DNA from: Clostridium_AF sediminicola | GTDB lineage: Bacteria > Bacillota > Clostridia > Clostridiales > Clostridiaceae | Length of the DNA: 64,000 nucleotides | NCBI RefSeq assembly: GCF_050402865.1 | Contig: NZ_BAABMF010000003.1 | Location: 186,001-250,000, forward strand | Reading direction: 5' to 3' | Part shown: piece by piece, positions 42,829 through 52,269 of the stretch | Position numbering within the stretch: position 1 is the stretch's first letter | How the letters are laid out: every line of letters begins with the position of its first letter | Notes under the pieces: model-generated | The model's input: the letters and a program-made list of their open reading frames with translations, nothing else | What the model was told of the DNA's origin: nothing | Database searches by the model: none | Translations under genes and position numbers: made by a program

Positions 42829-44718
42829 ATGGATAAAGTAAACTCCTTAGAGGAATTAAAATCTTTAAAAGAAAAATATAAAAATTTAATTGAAATCCGT
42901 ACTACAGAAGATTTAAAAAATAAAAAAACTAGTGATAAAATTGATATTCTTGTATGTGGAGGTACTGGATGTCATGCTTCAGGAGGCATTGAGGTAATAG
43001 ACATATTTGAAAAAGAGCTTCAAAAAGCAGGACTCCAAGACAGAGTAAATGTTATATCTACAGGTTGCTTTGGATTTTGCGAAAAAGGCCCAATTGTAAA
43101 AATTATGCCTGATAATATATTTTATATTGAAATAAATGCTGAGAAAGCAAAGAGAATAGTAAAAGAACATATTATTAATAAAAAAATAGTAGAAGACTGC
43201 TTATTTAAACAACCTGATACAGGTGAAACATTACATAAACAAAATGACTTGCCTTTTTATAAAAAGCAAATGAGAATTTCTCTTAGAAATTGTGGACTAA
43301 TTAATCCTGAAGACATAAGAGAATATATAGCTGTAGATGGATATAAGGCCTTGGGTAAAGCATTAACTGAAATGACTGCTGATGATGTTATTAACGAAAT
43401 AAAACAAAGTGGCTTAAGAGGTCGTGGTGGCGGTGGTTTTCCTACAGGTGTTAAATGGGAAATGACTAAAAAAGAAAAATCTGATATTAAATATGTTATC
43501 TGTAATGCAGACGAAGGTGATCCTGGAGCATTTATGGACAGAAGCATACTAGAAGGTGATCCACACTCTATATTAGAAGCTATGGCTATTACTGGTTACT
43601 GTATAGGCGCTCAAAAAGGATATATATATATAAGGGCTGAATACCCTCTTGCTATAGAAAGACTAAGAATCGCCATGAAAGAAGCTTATGACGCTGGGTT
43701 CCTTGGTGAAAATATTTTAGGTACTGATTTTTCCTTTGATATAGACTTAAAATACGGAGCTGGTGCCTTCATATGTGGTGAAGAAACAGCTCTTATAAAT
43801 TCAATAGAAGGAGGCAGAGGTGAGCCAACTGTTAAACCTCCATTTCCATCTAAAGTAGGACTATGGAAAAAACCAACAAACATTAATAACGTTGAAACCT
43901 TTGCTAATATTAGCCCCATTTTATTAAGAGGATCTGATTGGTTTAGTTCCATTGGAACTGAAAAAAGTAAAGGTACAAAAGTTTTTGCTTTGGCTGGAAA
44001 AATAAACAACGTAGGCTTGGTAGAAGTACCTATGGGAATTACATTACGAGAAATTATATTTGAACTAGGCGGTGGAATTAAAAACAACAAAAAATTCAAA
44101 GCTGTTCAAACTGGTGGTCCTTCTGGTGGTTGTATACCTGAAGAATACCTTGATACTCCAATTGATTATGAAAGCCTAACTGCTATAGGCTCTATGATGG
44201 GTTCTGGAGGTATGATAGTTATGGATGAAGATAATTGTATGGTGAATATAGCTAAATTTTATCTTGAATTCAGTGTAGATGAATCCTGTGGTAGATGCAC
44301 CCCTTGTAGAATTGGAAATAAAAGACTATATGAGATTTTAACAAAAATTACTGAGGGAAAAGGAACTATGGCACACCTCCAAAGTTTAAAAGAACTTGGT
44401 GAAATAATTAAAGATACTTCTCTATGTGGGCTCGGTCAAACTTCCCCTAACCCAATTTTAAGTACAATGAACTTCTTTTGGGATGAATATGTAGCACATG
44501 TAAAAGATAAAACCTGTCCTTCAGGAGTATGTGAAAAATTAGCAAAATACTACATACTACCCGAAAAATGTGTTGGTTGTACAGCATGTGTTAAAGTTTG
44601 TCCAGTAGATGCTATTTCAGGAGAAGTAAAGAAAACTCATATAATTGATAAAGAAACCTGTATAAGTTGTGGTGCATGCGCTGAAAGATGCAAATTTGAT
44701 GCTATCACAAGAAAATAG
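42829..44718 (+). CDS. hydB: Bifurcating [FeFe] hydrogenase, NuoF-like flavoprotein subunit, copy 1
   Basis: The 629-residue protein has three parts: an N-terminal thioredoxin-like [2Fe-2S] domain (CGGTGCHASGG, STGCFGFCEKGP); the NuoF core with NAD/FMN motifs (RGRGGGGFPTGVKW, NADEGDPGAFMDRSILEGDP, GAGAFICGEETALI) and a [4Fe-4S] site ESCGRCTPCRIGNKR; and a C-terminal two-cluster ferredoxin (CVGCTACVKVCPVDAIS, CISCGACAERCKFDAI). It is the NADH-binding bifurcation module. Starts 20 bases after hydC with TGGAGGA. Confidence 0.92.
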   Translation: MDKVNSLEELKSLKEKYKNLIEIRTTEDLKNKKTSDKIDILVCGGTGCHASGGIEVIDIFEKELQKAGLQDRVNVISTGCFGFCEKGPIVKIMPDNIFYIEINAEKAKRIVKEHIINKKIVEDCLFKQPDTGETLHKQNDLPFYKKQMRISLRNCGLINPEDIREYIAVDGYKALGKALTEMTADDVINEIKQSGLRGRGGGGFPTGVKWEMTKKEKSDIKYVICNADEGDPGAFMDRSILEGDPHSILEAMAITGYCIGAQKGYIYIRAEYPLAIERLRIAMKEAYDAGFLGENILGTDFSFDIDLKYGAGAFICGEETALINSIEGGRGEPTVKPPFPSKVGLWKKPTNINNVETFANISPILLRGSDWFSSIGTEKSKGTKVFALAGKINNVGLVEVPMGITLREIIFELGGGIKNNKKFKAVQTGGPSGGCIPEEYLDTPIDYESLTAIGSMMGSGGMIVMDEDNCMVNIAKFYLEFSVDESCGRCTPCRIGNKRLYEILTKITEGKGTMAHLQSLKELGEIIKDTSLCGLGQTSPNPILSTMNFFWDEYVAHVKDKTCPSGVCEKLAKYYILPEKCVGCTACVKVCPVDAISGEVKKTHIIDKETCISCGACAERCKFDAITRK

Positions 44719-44739
44719 GATAAAAGAGGTGTAATAAGA

Positions 44740-46482
44740 ATGAATATGATTAATCTTACTATAAATGGCTTTAAAGTGACCGTGCCTGAAGGTACTACTA
44801 TTTTAGACGCGGCAAAGACAATAAATATACACATTCCTTCACTATGCTATCTAGATTTACATGATATAAAAATGGTAAATAGAACTGCATCTTGTAGAGT
44901 TTGCGTTGTAGAAGTAGAAGGACGTCGTAATCTTGCTCCTTCATGTTCTACAGAAGTTACAGAGGGAATGATTGTTAAAACTGATTCATTGCGAGCAATA
45001 AAAGCAAGACGCGCTATGGTAGAACTTCTACTATCGGATCATCCTACAGACTGTCTGGTTTGCGAAAAAAATACACAATGTCAACTTCAATTAATCGCAG
45101 CAGAACTTGGCATACGAAAAATAAGATATAAAGGTGAAGAATCCCATTATGATAAGGATGCCTCAAGTGGCGCATTATTTAGAAACCTAGATAAATGTAT
45201 AATGTGTAGACGATGTGAAACAATGTGCAACGAAGTTCAGACATGTGGTATTTTATCTGCAGTAGATAGAGGCTTTGAAACAGTAGTCTCTCCTGCTTTT
45301 GGTCTCCCTATGTTAGATACAATGTGTACATTTTGCGGCCAATGTGTTCAAGTGTGTCCTACTGCTGCACTAACAGAAGTAAGTCATAAATCTAAGATAT
45401 GGTCAGCATTATCTGATCCAGATAAATATGTAGTTGTACAGACTGCTCCTGCAATTAGAGTTGCTCTTGGTGAAAAATTTGATATGGACCCTGGAACAAT
45501 TGTTACTGGAAAAATGGTATCTGCTTTAAGAAGGCTAGGATTTAAGAAAGTATTTGATACAAACTTTGCAGCTGATGTTACCATTGTAGAAGAAGCTCAT
45601 GAATTTATAGATAGACTTCAAAACGGAGGACGACTTCCTATTCTCACCAGCTGTTGTCCTAGTTGGGTAAAATTTATTGAGCATCAATTCCCAGATATGA
45701 TAGATATACCTTCTACATGTAAATCTCCACATATCATGTTTGGAACACTTGCCAAAACATATTTAGCTGAAAAATTTGACATAGATCCAAAAAAAATCGT
45801 TGTAGTATCAGTAATGCCTTGTATAGCTAAAAAATATGAGGTAAACCGTCCAGAATTAAAGCATGAAGGAGAAAATAATGTAGACTTAGTCATTACTACA
45901 AGAGAATTTGCTGATATGATTGTTGAAGCTGGCATAGATTTCAAAACACTTCCAGATGACGACTTTGATCATCCTCTTGGAGAATCTACTGGAGCATCAA
46001 CTATATTTGGTGTTACAGGTGGTGTTATTGAGGCTACCCTTAGGACATCATATGAATGGCTTACTGGTGATACATTAGAAGATGTAGAATTTCATGCAGT
46101 TAGAGGCCTAGATGGACTGAAAGAAGCTACTGTAAAAATTAATGGCCAAGATATAAAAATTGGAGTAGCTCATGGACTTGGAAATGCAAGAAAATTACTA
46201 GAATCTATTAGATCAGGAGAATCACACTACCATGCTATCGAAATAATGGCATGTCCTGGAGGCTGTATTGATGGTGGCGGCCAACCATATCATTTTGGAA
46301 ATATAGATATTGTTAAAAAAAGAATAGAAGCAATATATAGAGAAGACAGAGGTAAACCAATTAGAAAGTCTCATGATAATCCTGCTGTAATAAAAATGTA
46401 TAAAGAGTATATTGGTGAAATTGGTGGCGAAAAAGCTCACGCTCTACTACATACACATTATACTCCTCGAGAAAAAATTTAA
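44740..46482 (+). CDS. hydA: [FeFe] hydrogenase catalytic subunit, copy 1
   Basis: A 580-residue modular hydrogenase. It has an N-terminal [2Fe-2S] ferredoxin domain (C36, C52, C55, C69), a His/Cys [4Fe-4S] site (H101, C105, C108, C114), two [4Fe-4S] sites (CIMCRRCETMC and CTFCGQCVQVC), then the H-cluster: L1 TSCCPSW (303-309), L2 MPCIAKKYE (359-367), L3 MACPGGCIDGGGQP. With HydBC it couples H2 to NADH and ferredoxin. The L3 loop has Asp where copy 2 has Gly. A terminator follows. Maturases HydEFG are not in the window. Confidence 0.93.
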   Translation: MNMINLTINGFKVTVPEGTTILDAAKTINIHIPSLCYLDLHDIKMVNRTASCRVCVVEVEGRRNLAPSCSTEVTEGMIVKTDSLRAIKARRAMVELLLSDHPTDCLVCEKNTQCQLQLIAAELGIRKIRYKGEESHYDKDASSGALFRNLDKCIMCRRCETMCNEVQTCGILSAVDRGFETVVSPAFGLPMLDTMCTFCGQCVQVCPTAALTEVSHKSKIWSALSDPDKYVVVQTAPAIRVALGEKFDMDPGTIVTGKMVSALRRLGFKKVFDTNFAADVTIVEEAHEFIDRLQNGGRLPILTSCCPSWVKFIEHQFPDMIDIPSTCKSPHIMFGTLAKTYLAEKFDIDPKKIVVVSVMPCIAKKYEVNRPELKHEGENNVDLVITTREFADMIVEAGIDFKTLPDDDFDHPLGESTGASTIFGVTGGVIEATLRTSYEWLTGDTLEDVEFHAVRGLDGLKEATVKINGQDIKIGVAHGLGNARKLLESIRSGESHYHAIEIMACPGGCIDGGGQPYHFGNIDIVKKRIEAIYREDRGKPIRKSHDNPAVIKMYKEYIGEIGGEKAHALLHTHYTPREKI

Positions 46483-46517
46483 ATTTATAAATATTTATAA
46501 ATATTAAGTTGTAATTC

Positions 46518-46552
46518 AGCATCTAAACCATACATAGTTTGGATGCTTTTTC
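46518..46552 (+). terminator. Terminator after the first hydrogenase operon
   Basis: AGCATCTAAAC and GTTTGGATGCT pair around CATACATA, followed by TTTTCTTTT. Confidence 0.75.
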
Positions 46553-47118
46553 TTTTATTTGTAATTAATGAATTTATTAGGGTCTTATTTTTACTCTTTA
46601 TAAAATTTTTTAAAAAACTTTTAATATATATATTAATTTTTTTTCTATTTTACTGTATAATGAAAAAGGCTGATAAAAATATAACAAAGTAAAGTGATTT
46701 CTTTCATTTCATTATATATAAGTTTTATTTGCATTTGAATTTTATGAACAATATATCTTTTATGAATTTTCAAACAATTCAAAATTAGATTTATTTACCT
46801 ACTTTTTTTCAAATTTATTTATCAATGAGTAAAATATAGCCTATTTTACCAAGAATAAATATTTTGTAGGTATATATATATATTTGTTTGTGAATGATAT
46901 TTTTATCACAATCTTAGACATTTTTAGTTTAGCTTTAAAAACTATGTAGAGCTTCCAATTTAAAAATTAATTTGCTTTATAGACAAGCAATTTTAGCTGA
47001 TAATTAATATATGTTGTCTATAATACATATCTAAAACTCGTTAATGTGTGGAGATTTTGATACGTGATAAAATCTAGTTTTACTTTGGATTCTCAATAAT
47101 ACAAGGAGGTATATATTA
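46553..47118 (+). promoter_or_regulatory. Long leader of the second hydrogenase operon
   Basis: About 570 gene-free bases, extremely AT-rich. Visible elements: a TTGTGA-N12-TCACAA inverted repeat at 46888-46911; a TATAAT box at about 47021-47026 without a good -35; and a small TTGCTTTATAGACAAGCAA hairpin at about 46970-46988. No Rex consensus was found. The start has an AAGGAGG site. Confidence 0.4.
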
Positions 47119-47595
47119 GTGTGTTCTAATGAGTTAGTAAAAGAAAAGTTTATTGAGTTAGAAAATTTCATCAACGAAATGCCCGATAAACAAGGTGCTT
47201 TAATTGAAGTTTTACATAAAGCTCAAGGTATATTCGGGTATCTTCCAGAAGAAATTCAAAAGTTTGTAGCAAAAAAATTAAATATCCCTGTTGCAAAAGT
47301 ATTTGGTGTTGTTACATTCTACTCATACTTCACAACTGAACCAAGAGGAGAATATGTAATAAGCATATGTATGGGAACAGCATGCTTTGTAAAAGGTGCT
47401 GGTGAAGTACTTAAAGCCTTTGAAGATCAACTAGGTATTAAAGCTGGTGAAACTACAGAAGATGGTAAATTCACTATCGAAGTCCTTAGATGCATAGGTG
47501 CTTGCGGCCTTGCTCCAGTTCTAACAGTTAATGAAAGAGTAATAGGTCATGTAACAACAGCGGCACAAGTAAAAGAAATTTTGAGCGAATACTAA
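47119..47595 (+). CDS. hydC: Bifurcating [FeFe] hydrogenase, NuoE-like subunit, copy 2
   Basis: A 158-residue paralogue of the 42299 gene, with QGALIEVLHKAQGIFGYLPE, VTFYSYFTTEP, CMGTACFVKGA and RCIGACGLAPVLTV. GTG start behind a perfect AAGGAGG. The N-terminal extension of copy 1 is shorter here. Codon choice looks more uniform than in copy 1 (many GGT, CCA, ACT, AGA), suggesting that this operon is the highly expressed one; this is by eye. Confidence 0.9.
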   Translation: MCSNELVKEKFIELENFINEMPDKQGALIEVLHKAQGIFGYLPEEIQKFVAKKLNIPVAKVFGVVTFYSYFTTEPRGEYVISICMGTACFVKGAGEVLKAFEDQLGIKAGETTEDGKFTIEVLRCIGACGLAPVLTVNERVIGHVTTAAQVKEILSEY

Positions 47596-47613
47596 GAATA
47601 GGAGGTAAGTACA

Positions 47614-49509
47614 TTGAGTAATATCAAAACTTTTGACGAACTTAAAAAACTTTATGAGCAAAATAAAGAATTATTAAGCTTAAGAAATGCTTCTCATGAA
47701 GAAGAAGTATCCTTTGAAAATAAAAGATGTAGAAGAGAAATTCTAGTATGCGGTGGTACTGGATGTAAATCACAACGTGCTGACGAAATACAAGCTAATT
47801 TAGAAGCTGAAATAGAAAAAGCAGGTCTTACAGGAGAAGTTACAGTTGAGATAACTGGATGCTTTGGTTTCTGTGAAAAAGGTCCTGTTATAAAAATAAA
47901 TCCAGATAACATCTTCTATGTTCATGTAACTCCTGAAGATGCTGAGGAAATAGTTAAAGAAAATTTAGTGAATGGACGAGTTGTTCAAAGACTTCTTTAT
48001 GAAGAACCAACAATAAAAGAAAAAGTTAAGAGACAAGACGAAATGTCTTTCTATAAAAAGCAAGTAAGAATAGCTTTAAGAAACTGTGGTTTAATTAACC
48101 CTGAAAAAATAGATGAAGCTATCGGAACAAAAGGATATATGGCTTTAGGAAGAATTCTATCTGAGATGACTCCAGAAGAATTAATTCAATTAATTACTGA
48201 CTCAGGATTAAGAGGTAGAGGTGGCGGTGGCTTCCCAACTGGTAGAAAATGGGGATTCGCTAGAAACTACAATGCTGATCAAAAATATGTAATTTGTAAT
48301 GCTGATGAAGGAGATCCAGGTGCATTCATGGACCGTTCTATTTTAGAAGGAGACCCTCACAGTGTATTAGAAGCTATGGCACTTACTGGTTATGCAATTG
48401 GCGCCTCGAAAGGTTATATATATATCAGAGCAGAATACCCTCTTGCAATTAACAGATTGAGAATAGCTATCTCTCAAGCTAGAGAATATGGTTTACTAGG
48501 AAATAATATCCTAGGTACTGATTTTGATTTTGACATAGAATTAAAATATGGTGCTGGAGCATTCGTATGTGGTGAAGAAACAGCCCTAATTCACTCTATT
48601 GAAGGTGAAAGAGGAGAGCCAACTGTAAAACCACCATTCCCTGCTGAATCTGGTTTATGGGACAAACCTACATGTGTTAATAACGTTGAAACTTACGCAA
48701 ACATTCCTGCAATTATAAACAATGGTGTTGACTGGTTCACTTCAATAGGAACTAAAACATCTAAAGGAACAAAAGTTTTTGCTTTAGCTGGAAAAATCAA
48801 TAATGTTGGTCTTGTTGAAGTTCCTATGGGTACAACACTAAGAGAAATCATTTTTGAAATCGGTGGCGGAATCAAAAATGATAAAGCCTTCAAAGCTGTT
48901 CAAACTGGTGGTCCATCTGGTGGATGTATCCCTGCTTCACTTCTAGATACTCCTATTGATTATGAATCATTAACAGCTATCGGTTCTATGATGGGTTCTG
49001 GTGGTATGATCGTTATGGATGAAGACAACTGTATGGTTGACATAGCGAAATTCTATCTTGAATTCACAGTTGAAGAATCTTGTGGAAAATGTACTCCATG
49101 TAGAATAGGTAACAGAAGATTATATGAAATCTTAGATAGACTTACTAAAGGACAAGGAAGAAAAACTGATATAGCTGACTTAAAACAATTAGCAGAAACT
49201 ATTAAAGACACTTCACTTTGTGGATTAGGTCAAACAGCTCCAAACCCTATTTTAAGTACATTACATTTCTTCTTAGATGAGTATGAAGCTCATATTAATG
49301 AAAAACGTTGTCCCGCTGGAACATGTACTGCTTTACTAAGCTATGACATTACTGATAAATGTATAGGTTGTACAAAATGTGCTAGACAATGTCCTGTTGA
49401 TTGTATTTCAGGAAAAGTTAAAGAACTTCACGTAATTGATCAAGAAAAATGTATTAAATGTGGAGCTTGTTTCACGGCTTGTCCAGTAAATGCGATTATT
49501 AAGAAATAA
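47614..49509 (+). CDS. hydB: Bifurcating [FeFe] hydrogenase, NuoF-like flavoprotein subunit, copy 2
   Basis: A 631-residue paralogue of the 42829 gene with the same order: CGGTGCKSQRAD and ITGCFGFCEKGP at the N-terminus, GRGGGGFPTGRKWGF, NADEGDPGAFMDRSILEGDP, GAGAFVCGEETALIHSIEGE, ESCGKCTPCRIGNRR, then CIGCTKCARQCPVDCIS and CIKCGACFTACPVNAI. TTG start, eight bases after AGGAGGT. Starts 18 bases after hydC. Confidence 0.92.
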   Translation: MSNIKTFDELKKLYEQNKELLSLRNASHEEEVSFENKRCRREILVCGGTGCKSQRADEIQANLEAEIEKAGLTGEVTVEITGCFGFCEKGPVIKINPDNIFYVHVTPEDAEEIVKENLVNGRVVQRLLYEEPTIKEKVKRQDEMSFYKKQVRIALRNCGLINPEKIDEAIGTKGYMALGRILSEMTPEELIQLITDSGLRGRGGGGFPTGRKWGFARNYNADQKYVICNADEGDPGAFMDRSILEGDPHSVLEAMALTGYAIGASKGYIYIRAEYPLAINRLRIAISQAREYGLLGNNILGTDFDFDIELKYGAGAFVCGEETALIHSIEGERGEPTVKPPFPAESGLWDKPTCVNNVETYANIPAIINNGVDWFTSIGTKTSKGTKVFALAGKINNVGLVEVPMGTTLREIIFEIGGGIKNDKAFKAVQTGGPSGGCIPASLLDTPIDYESLTAIGSMMGSGGMIVMDEDNCMVDIAKFYLEFTVEESCGKCTPCRIGNRRLYEILDRLTKGQGRKTDIADLKQLAETIKDTSLCGLGQTAPNPILSTLHFFLDEYEAHINEKRCPAGTCTALLSYDITDKCIGCTKCARQCPVDCISGKVKELHVIDQEKCIKCGACFTACPVNAIIKK

Positions 49510-49530
49510 TAAAAAAGAGAGGTGTATATA

Positions 49531-51270
49531 GTGAGTTTAGTAACTTTAACTATAAATAATAGAAAAGTTCAAGTAGACGAAGGTTCTACTATTTTAAATG
49601 CTGCTAGTAAATTAAATATAAATATTCCTACTTTATGTCATTTAAATTTAGCTGATGATGTTACAACAAACCACCCTGGTTCTTGTAGAGTTTGTGTTGT
49701 AGAGATTGAAGGAAGAAGAAATCTTGCTCCATCTTGTTGTACACCAGTAGCAAACGGTATGGTTGTAAAAACAAATTCTATTAGAGCTATCAAAGCACGT
49801 AGAACAATTGTTGAGTTATTATTATCTGATCATCCTCAAGATTGTTTACTATGTGAAAAAAATCTTAACTGCGAACTTCAAAAGATTGCAGCAGATTTAG
49901 GAATTAGAAAAATAAAGTTCCAAGGTAAAAAAAGAAATACTAAAAAAGATAATTCAAGTTACTCTATTATTAGAGATTTTGATAAATGTATTCTATGTAG
50001 AAGATGCGAAACTATGTGTAATGAAGTCCAAACAGTCGGAGTATTATCTGCAATTAATAGAGGCTTCGAAACTACAATCAGTCCTGCTTTCCATGCTCCT
50101 ATGACGGAAACTAATTGTACTTTCTGTGGACAATGTGTAGCTGTATGTCCTACAGGTGCATTAACTGAAGTAAACTACATTGAAGATGTTTGGGATGCTG
50201 TAAATAATCCTGAAAAAGTTGTAGTAGTTCAAACAGCTCCAGCTATCAGAGCTGCATTAGGTGAAGAATTTGGATATGAACCTGGAACATTAGTAACTGG
50301 AAAAATGGTTGCTGCATTACGTTCTATGGGATTTGATAAAGTATTCGATACTGATTTTGCTGCTGATTTAACTATAATGGAAGAAGCTTCTGAATTTGTT
50401 CATAGACTTCAACATGGAGGAACTCTTCCAATGTTAACAAGTTGTTGTCCAGGATGGGTTAAATTCTTCGAGCATGATTTCCCTGATTTACTAGATGTAC
50501 CTTCAACTTGTAAATCTCCTCAACAAATGTTTGGAGCTATAGCTAAATCTTACTATGCTGCTAAATTAAATGTTGATCCTAAAAATATAGTTGTTGTTTC
50601 AATAATGCCATGTTTAGCTAAAAAATACGAAGCTGCAAGACCTGAAATGGCTCCAAATGGAGTTAGAGATGTTGATATCGTAATTTCTACTAGAGAATTA
50701 GCTATCATGATTAAAGAAACTGGTATTGACTTCACATCATTAAGAGAAGAAGATTTTGATGCTCCATTAGGAGAGTCTTCTGGTGCTGGTACTATCTTCG
50801 CTAGTTCAGGTGGAGTTATGGAAGCTGCTTTAAGAACTGCTTCTGAATGGTTAACTAAGAAGCCATTAAACAACATTGAGTTCAAAGATATCAGAGGTCT
50901 TAAAGGTATCAAAGAAGCATCAGTTATGGTTAATGATTTACAAGTAAATGTGGCAATCTGTAGTGGATTAGGTAATGCTCGTATATTACTTGAAAAAATC
51001 AGATCTGGTGAAGCTAATTATCACTTAATAGAAATCATGGCTTGTCCTGGTGGATGTATTGGTGGAGGCGGTCAGCCTTACAGTCACAGTGATGCTTCAA
51101 TTCTAGAAAAAAGAATGCAAGCAATTTATCAAGAGGATTCTGGTAAAGCTATCAGAAAATCTCATGATAATCCTTATATAGAAAAATTATATAAAGAATT
51201 CTTAGGTGAACCTTACGGAAAAAAAGCTCATAAATTACTTCATACTCATTACGTAAAACGTTCAGAATAA
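49531..51270 (+). CDS. hydA: [FeFe] hydrogenase catalytic subunit, copy 2
   Basis: A 579-residue paralogue of the 44740 gene, starting at the GTG that follows the AGAGAGGTG site (the GTG at 49522 is part of that site). All cluster motifs are present: SCRVCVVEIEGRRNLAPSCC, HPQDCLLCEKNLNC, CILCRRCETMC, CTFCGQCVAVC, TSCCPGW, MPCLAKKYE and MACPGGCIGGGGQP. Differences from copy 1 include W-adjacent Gly in L1 and Gly in L3. A terminator follows 22 bases after the stop. Confidence 0.93.
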   Translation: MSLVTLTINNRKVQVDEGSTILNAASKLNINIPTLCHLNLADDVTTNHPGSCRVCVVEIEGRRNLAPSCCTPVANGMVVKTNSIRAIKARRTIVELLLSDHPQDCLLCEKNLNCELQKIAADLGIRKIKFQGKKRNTKKDNSSYSIIRDFDKCILCRRCETMCNEVQTVGVLSAINRGFETTISPAFHAPMTETNCTFCGQCVAVCPTGALTEVNYIEDVWDAVNNPEKVVVVQTAPAIRAALGEEFGYEPGTLVTGKMVAALRSMGFDKVFDTDFAADLTIMEEASEFVHRLQHGGTLPMLTSCCPGWVKFFEHDFPDLLDVPSTCKSPQQMFGAIAKSYYAAKLNVDPKNIVVVSIMPCLAKKYEAARPEMAPNGVRDVDIVISTRELAIMIKETGIDFTSLREEDFDAPLGESSGAGTIFASSGGVMEAALRTASEWLTKKPLNNIEFKDIRGLKGIKEASVMVNDLQVNVAICSGLGNARILLEKIRSGEANYHLIEIMACPGGCIGGGGQPYSHSDASILEKRMQAIYQEDSGKAIRKSHDNPYIEKLYKEFLGEPYGKKAHKLLHTHYVKRSE

Positions 51271-51292
51271 TTTATAATTTGCTTTATAAAAT

Positions 51293-51325
51293 AGACACAG
51301 TCATTATTGACTGTGTCTTAAAATT
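51293..51325. terminator. Bidirectional terminator after the second hydrogenase operon
   Basis: AGACACAGTCA-TTAT-TGACTGTGTCT with TTAAAATTT; serves both hydA and the convergent 51331 gene. Confidence 0.8.
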
Positions 51326-51330
51326 TAGTT

Positions 51331-51825
51331 TTATAATTTTCTATTCCAATCTATAACAACAGTACCAACAACCTTTTTAGTCTGTTTTGCTCCTGCTGCT
51401 AATCTACATGCTTCACGATAACATTCCCAATGCCGTTCTGTAAATTTCATTACTTCATCTAATTTTAAATAAAGGACATAGCAGGGAAAAGTATTAAACT
51501 TACAAAAATCACAAAGTTCTTTTATCCTATCTTTACTAAAGATATCAGCTAAGGAGTCTATTTTATCTGATGGATAAATAATTTGAATTTTATTCTTTTC
51601 ATAGGGTAGTAAAAACGCCCTATAATTATGAATCTTCATTTTTACATTTCCTTCCCGATTATTCATATTAGAATGAAATGTACAATACTCTCTTACATCC
51701 TCAGGTACGCTTAACTTCAAAATAGTATAAATCCTTTTTAATTTTTGGTTTAAGCTACCCTCAATTTTCCTCTTAGCCAATATTGCCTCTATTGCTTCCC
51801 TCTCTTCCATACTTCTCATATTCAT
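51331..51825 (-). CDS. Hypothetical cytoplasmic protein
   Basis: A 164-residue protein (MNMRSMEEREAIEAILAKRK ...). The N-terminal third is helical and charged, the middle is beta-like (VKMKIHNYRAFLLPYEKNKI), and a Cys-rich stretch ELCDFCKFNTFPC leads into VLYLKLDEVMKFTERHWECY. No family is recognised and no neighbour points to a function. A GAAGGA site precedes the ATG. Confidence 0.6.
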   Translation of the reverse strand: MNMRSMEEREAIEAILAKRKIEGSLNQKLKRIYTILKLSVPEDVREYCTFHSNMNNREGNVKMKIHNYRAFLLPYEKNKIQIIYPSDKIDSLADIFSKDRIKELCDFCKFNTFPCYVLYLKLDEVMKFTERHWECYREACRLAAGAKQTKKVVGTVVIDWNRKL

Positions 51826-52146
51826 TTTATATTCCTTCTTTCTTAAATAAACTGCAAAAATGATGATACTTTATTAGAATTAATTACTTTATATATGTTT
51901 GAAATAATAGTACGTAGATCTGTAAGCTAGGATTAGAATTCTAGGAAAGGAGCTTAAATAACTTTGTGTATAAATTAATCATACTCCTTATGTATCAATA
52001 ATTAAATCTATTATTACATTTTTTTCTCGATTATTTATAGTATTTACCTATATCACTAAAATATTCACTAATTAGCCTTAAAGCTTTAATTTTAGTATAA
52101 TTATGCAAAAGAGATGACAGAGTAATTCGTCTTTTATTTCTATTGC

Positions 52147-52185
52147 ACCTAAAAAAGCTCTCCGCCTAAGCGAAGAGCTTTATTC
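52147..52185 (-). terminator. Terminator downstream of psuG
   Basis: AAAGCTCTTCGCTTAGGCGG, then AGAGCTTTTTTAGG on the minus strand, stem AAAGCTCT/AGAGCTTT. Confidence 0.7.
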
Positions 52186-52204
52186 ATATCATATTCTATA
52201 GTTA

Positions 52205-52243
52205 TTCCACAAAAAGTAATTTAGTTCAACTTACTTTTTGTGG
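52205..52243. repeat. Short relative of the MITE-like element
   Basis: CCACAAAAAGTAA and TTACTTTTTGTGG flank TTTAGTTCAAC. Same ends and GTTCAAC motif as the 121-base element at 5751-5871, so it may be an internally deleted copy. Confidence 0.55.
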
Positions 52244-52269
52244 TTTAAGCATTCTATTAAAATTCATAG

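Larger units (their letters stand above)
51826..52269. other. Intergenic region with terminator and MITE relative
   Basis: Holds the psuG terminator (52147-52185) and the short palindrome at 52205-52243. The remaining 300 bases show no open frame or recognised RNA; an imperfect palindrome TCCTAGAATTC... lies near 51930-51945. Confidence 0.4.

Noticed and set aside
43686..44099. Minus-strand frames inside the hydrogenase genes
   Set aside because: They mirror the highly conserved hydB sequence in antisense and appear at matching places in both copies.
46888..46911. TTGTGA-N12-TCACAA as a Crp site
   Set aside because: Crp half-sites TGTGA/TCACA are spaced by 6 bases; here the gap is too wide, so it is reported only as an unexplained repeat.
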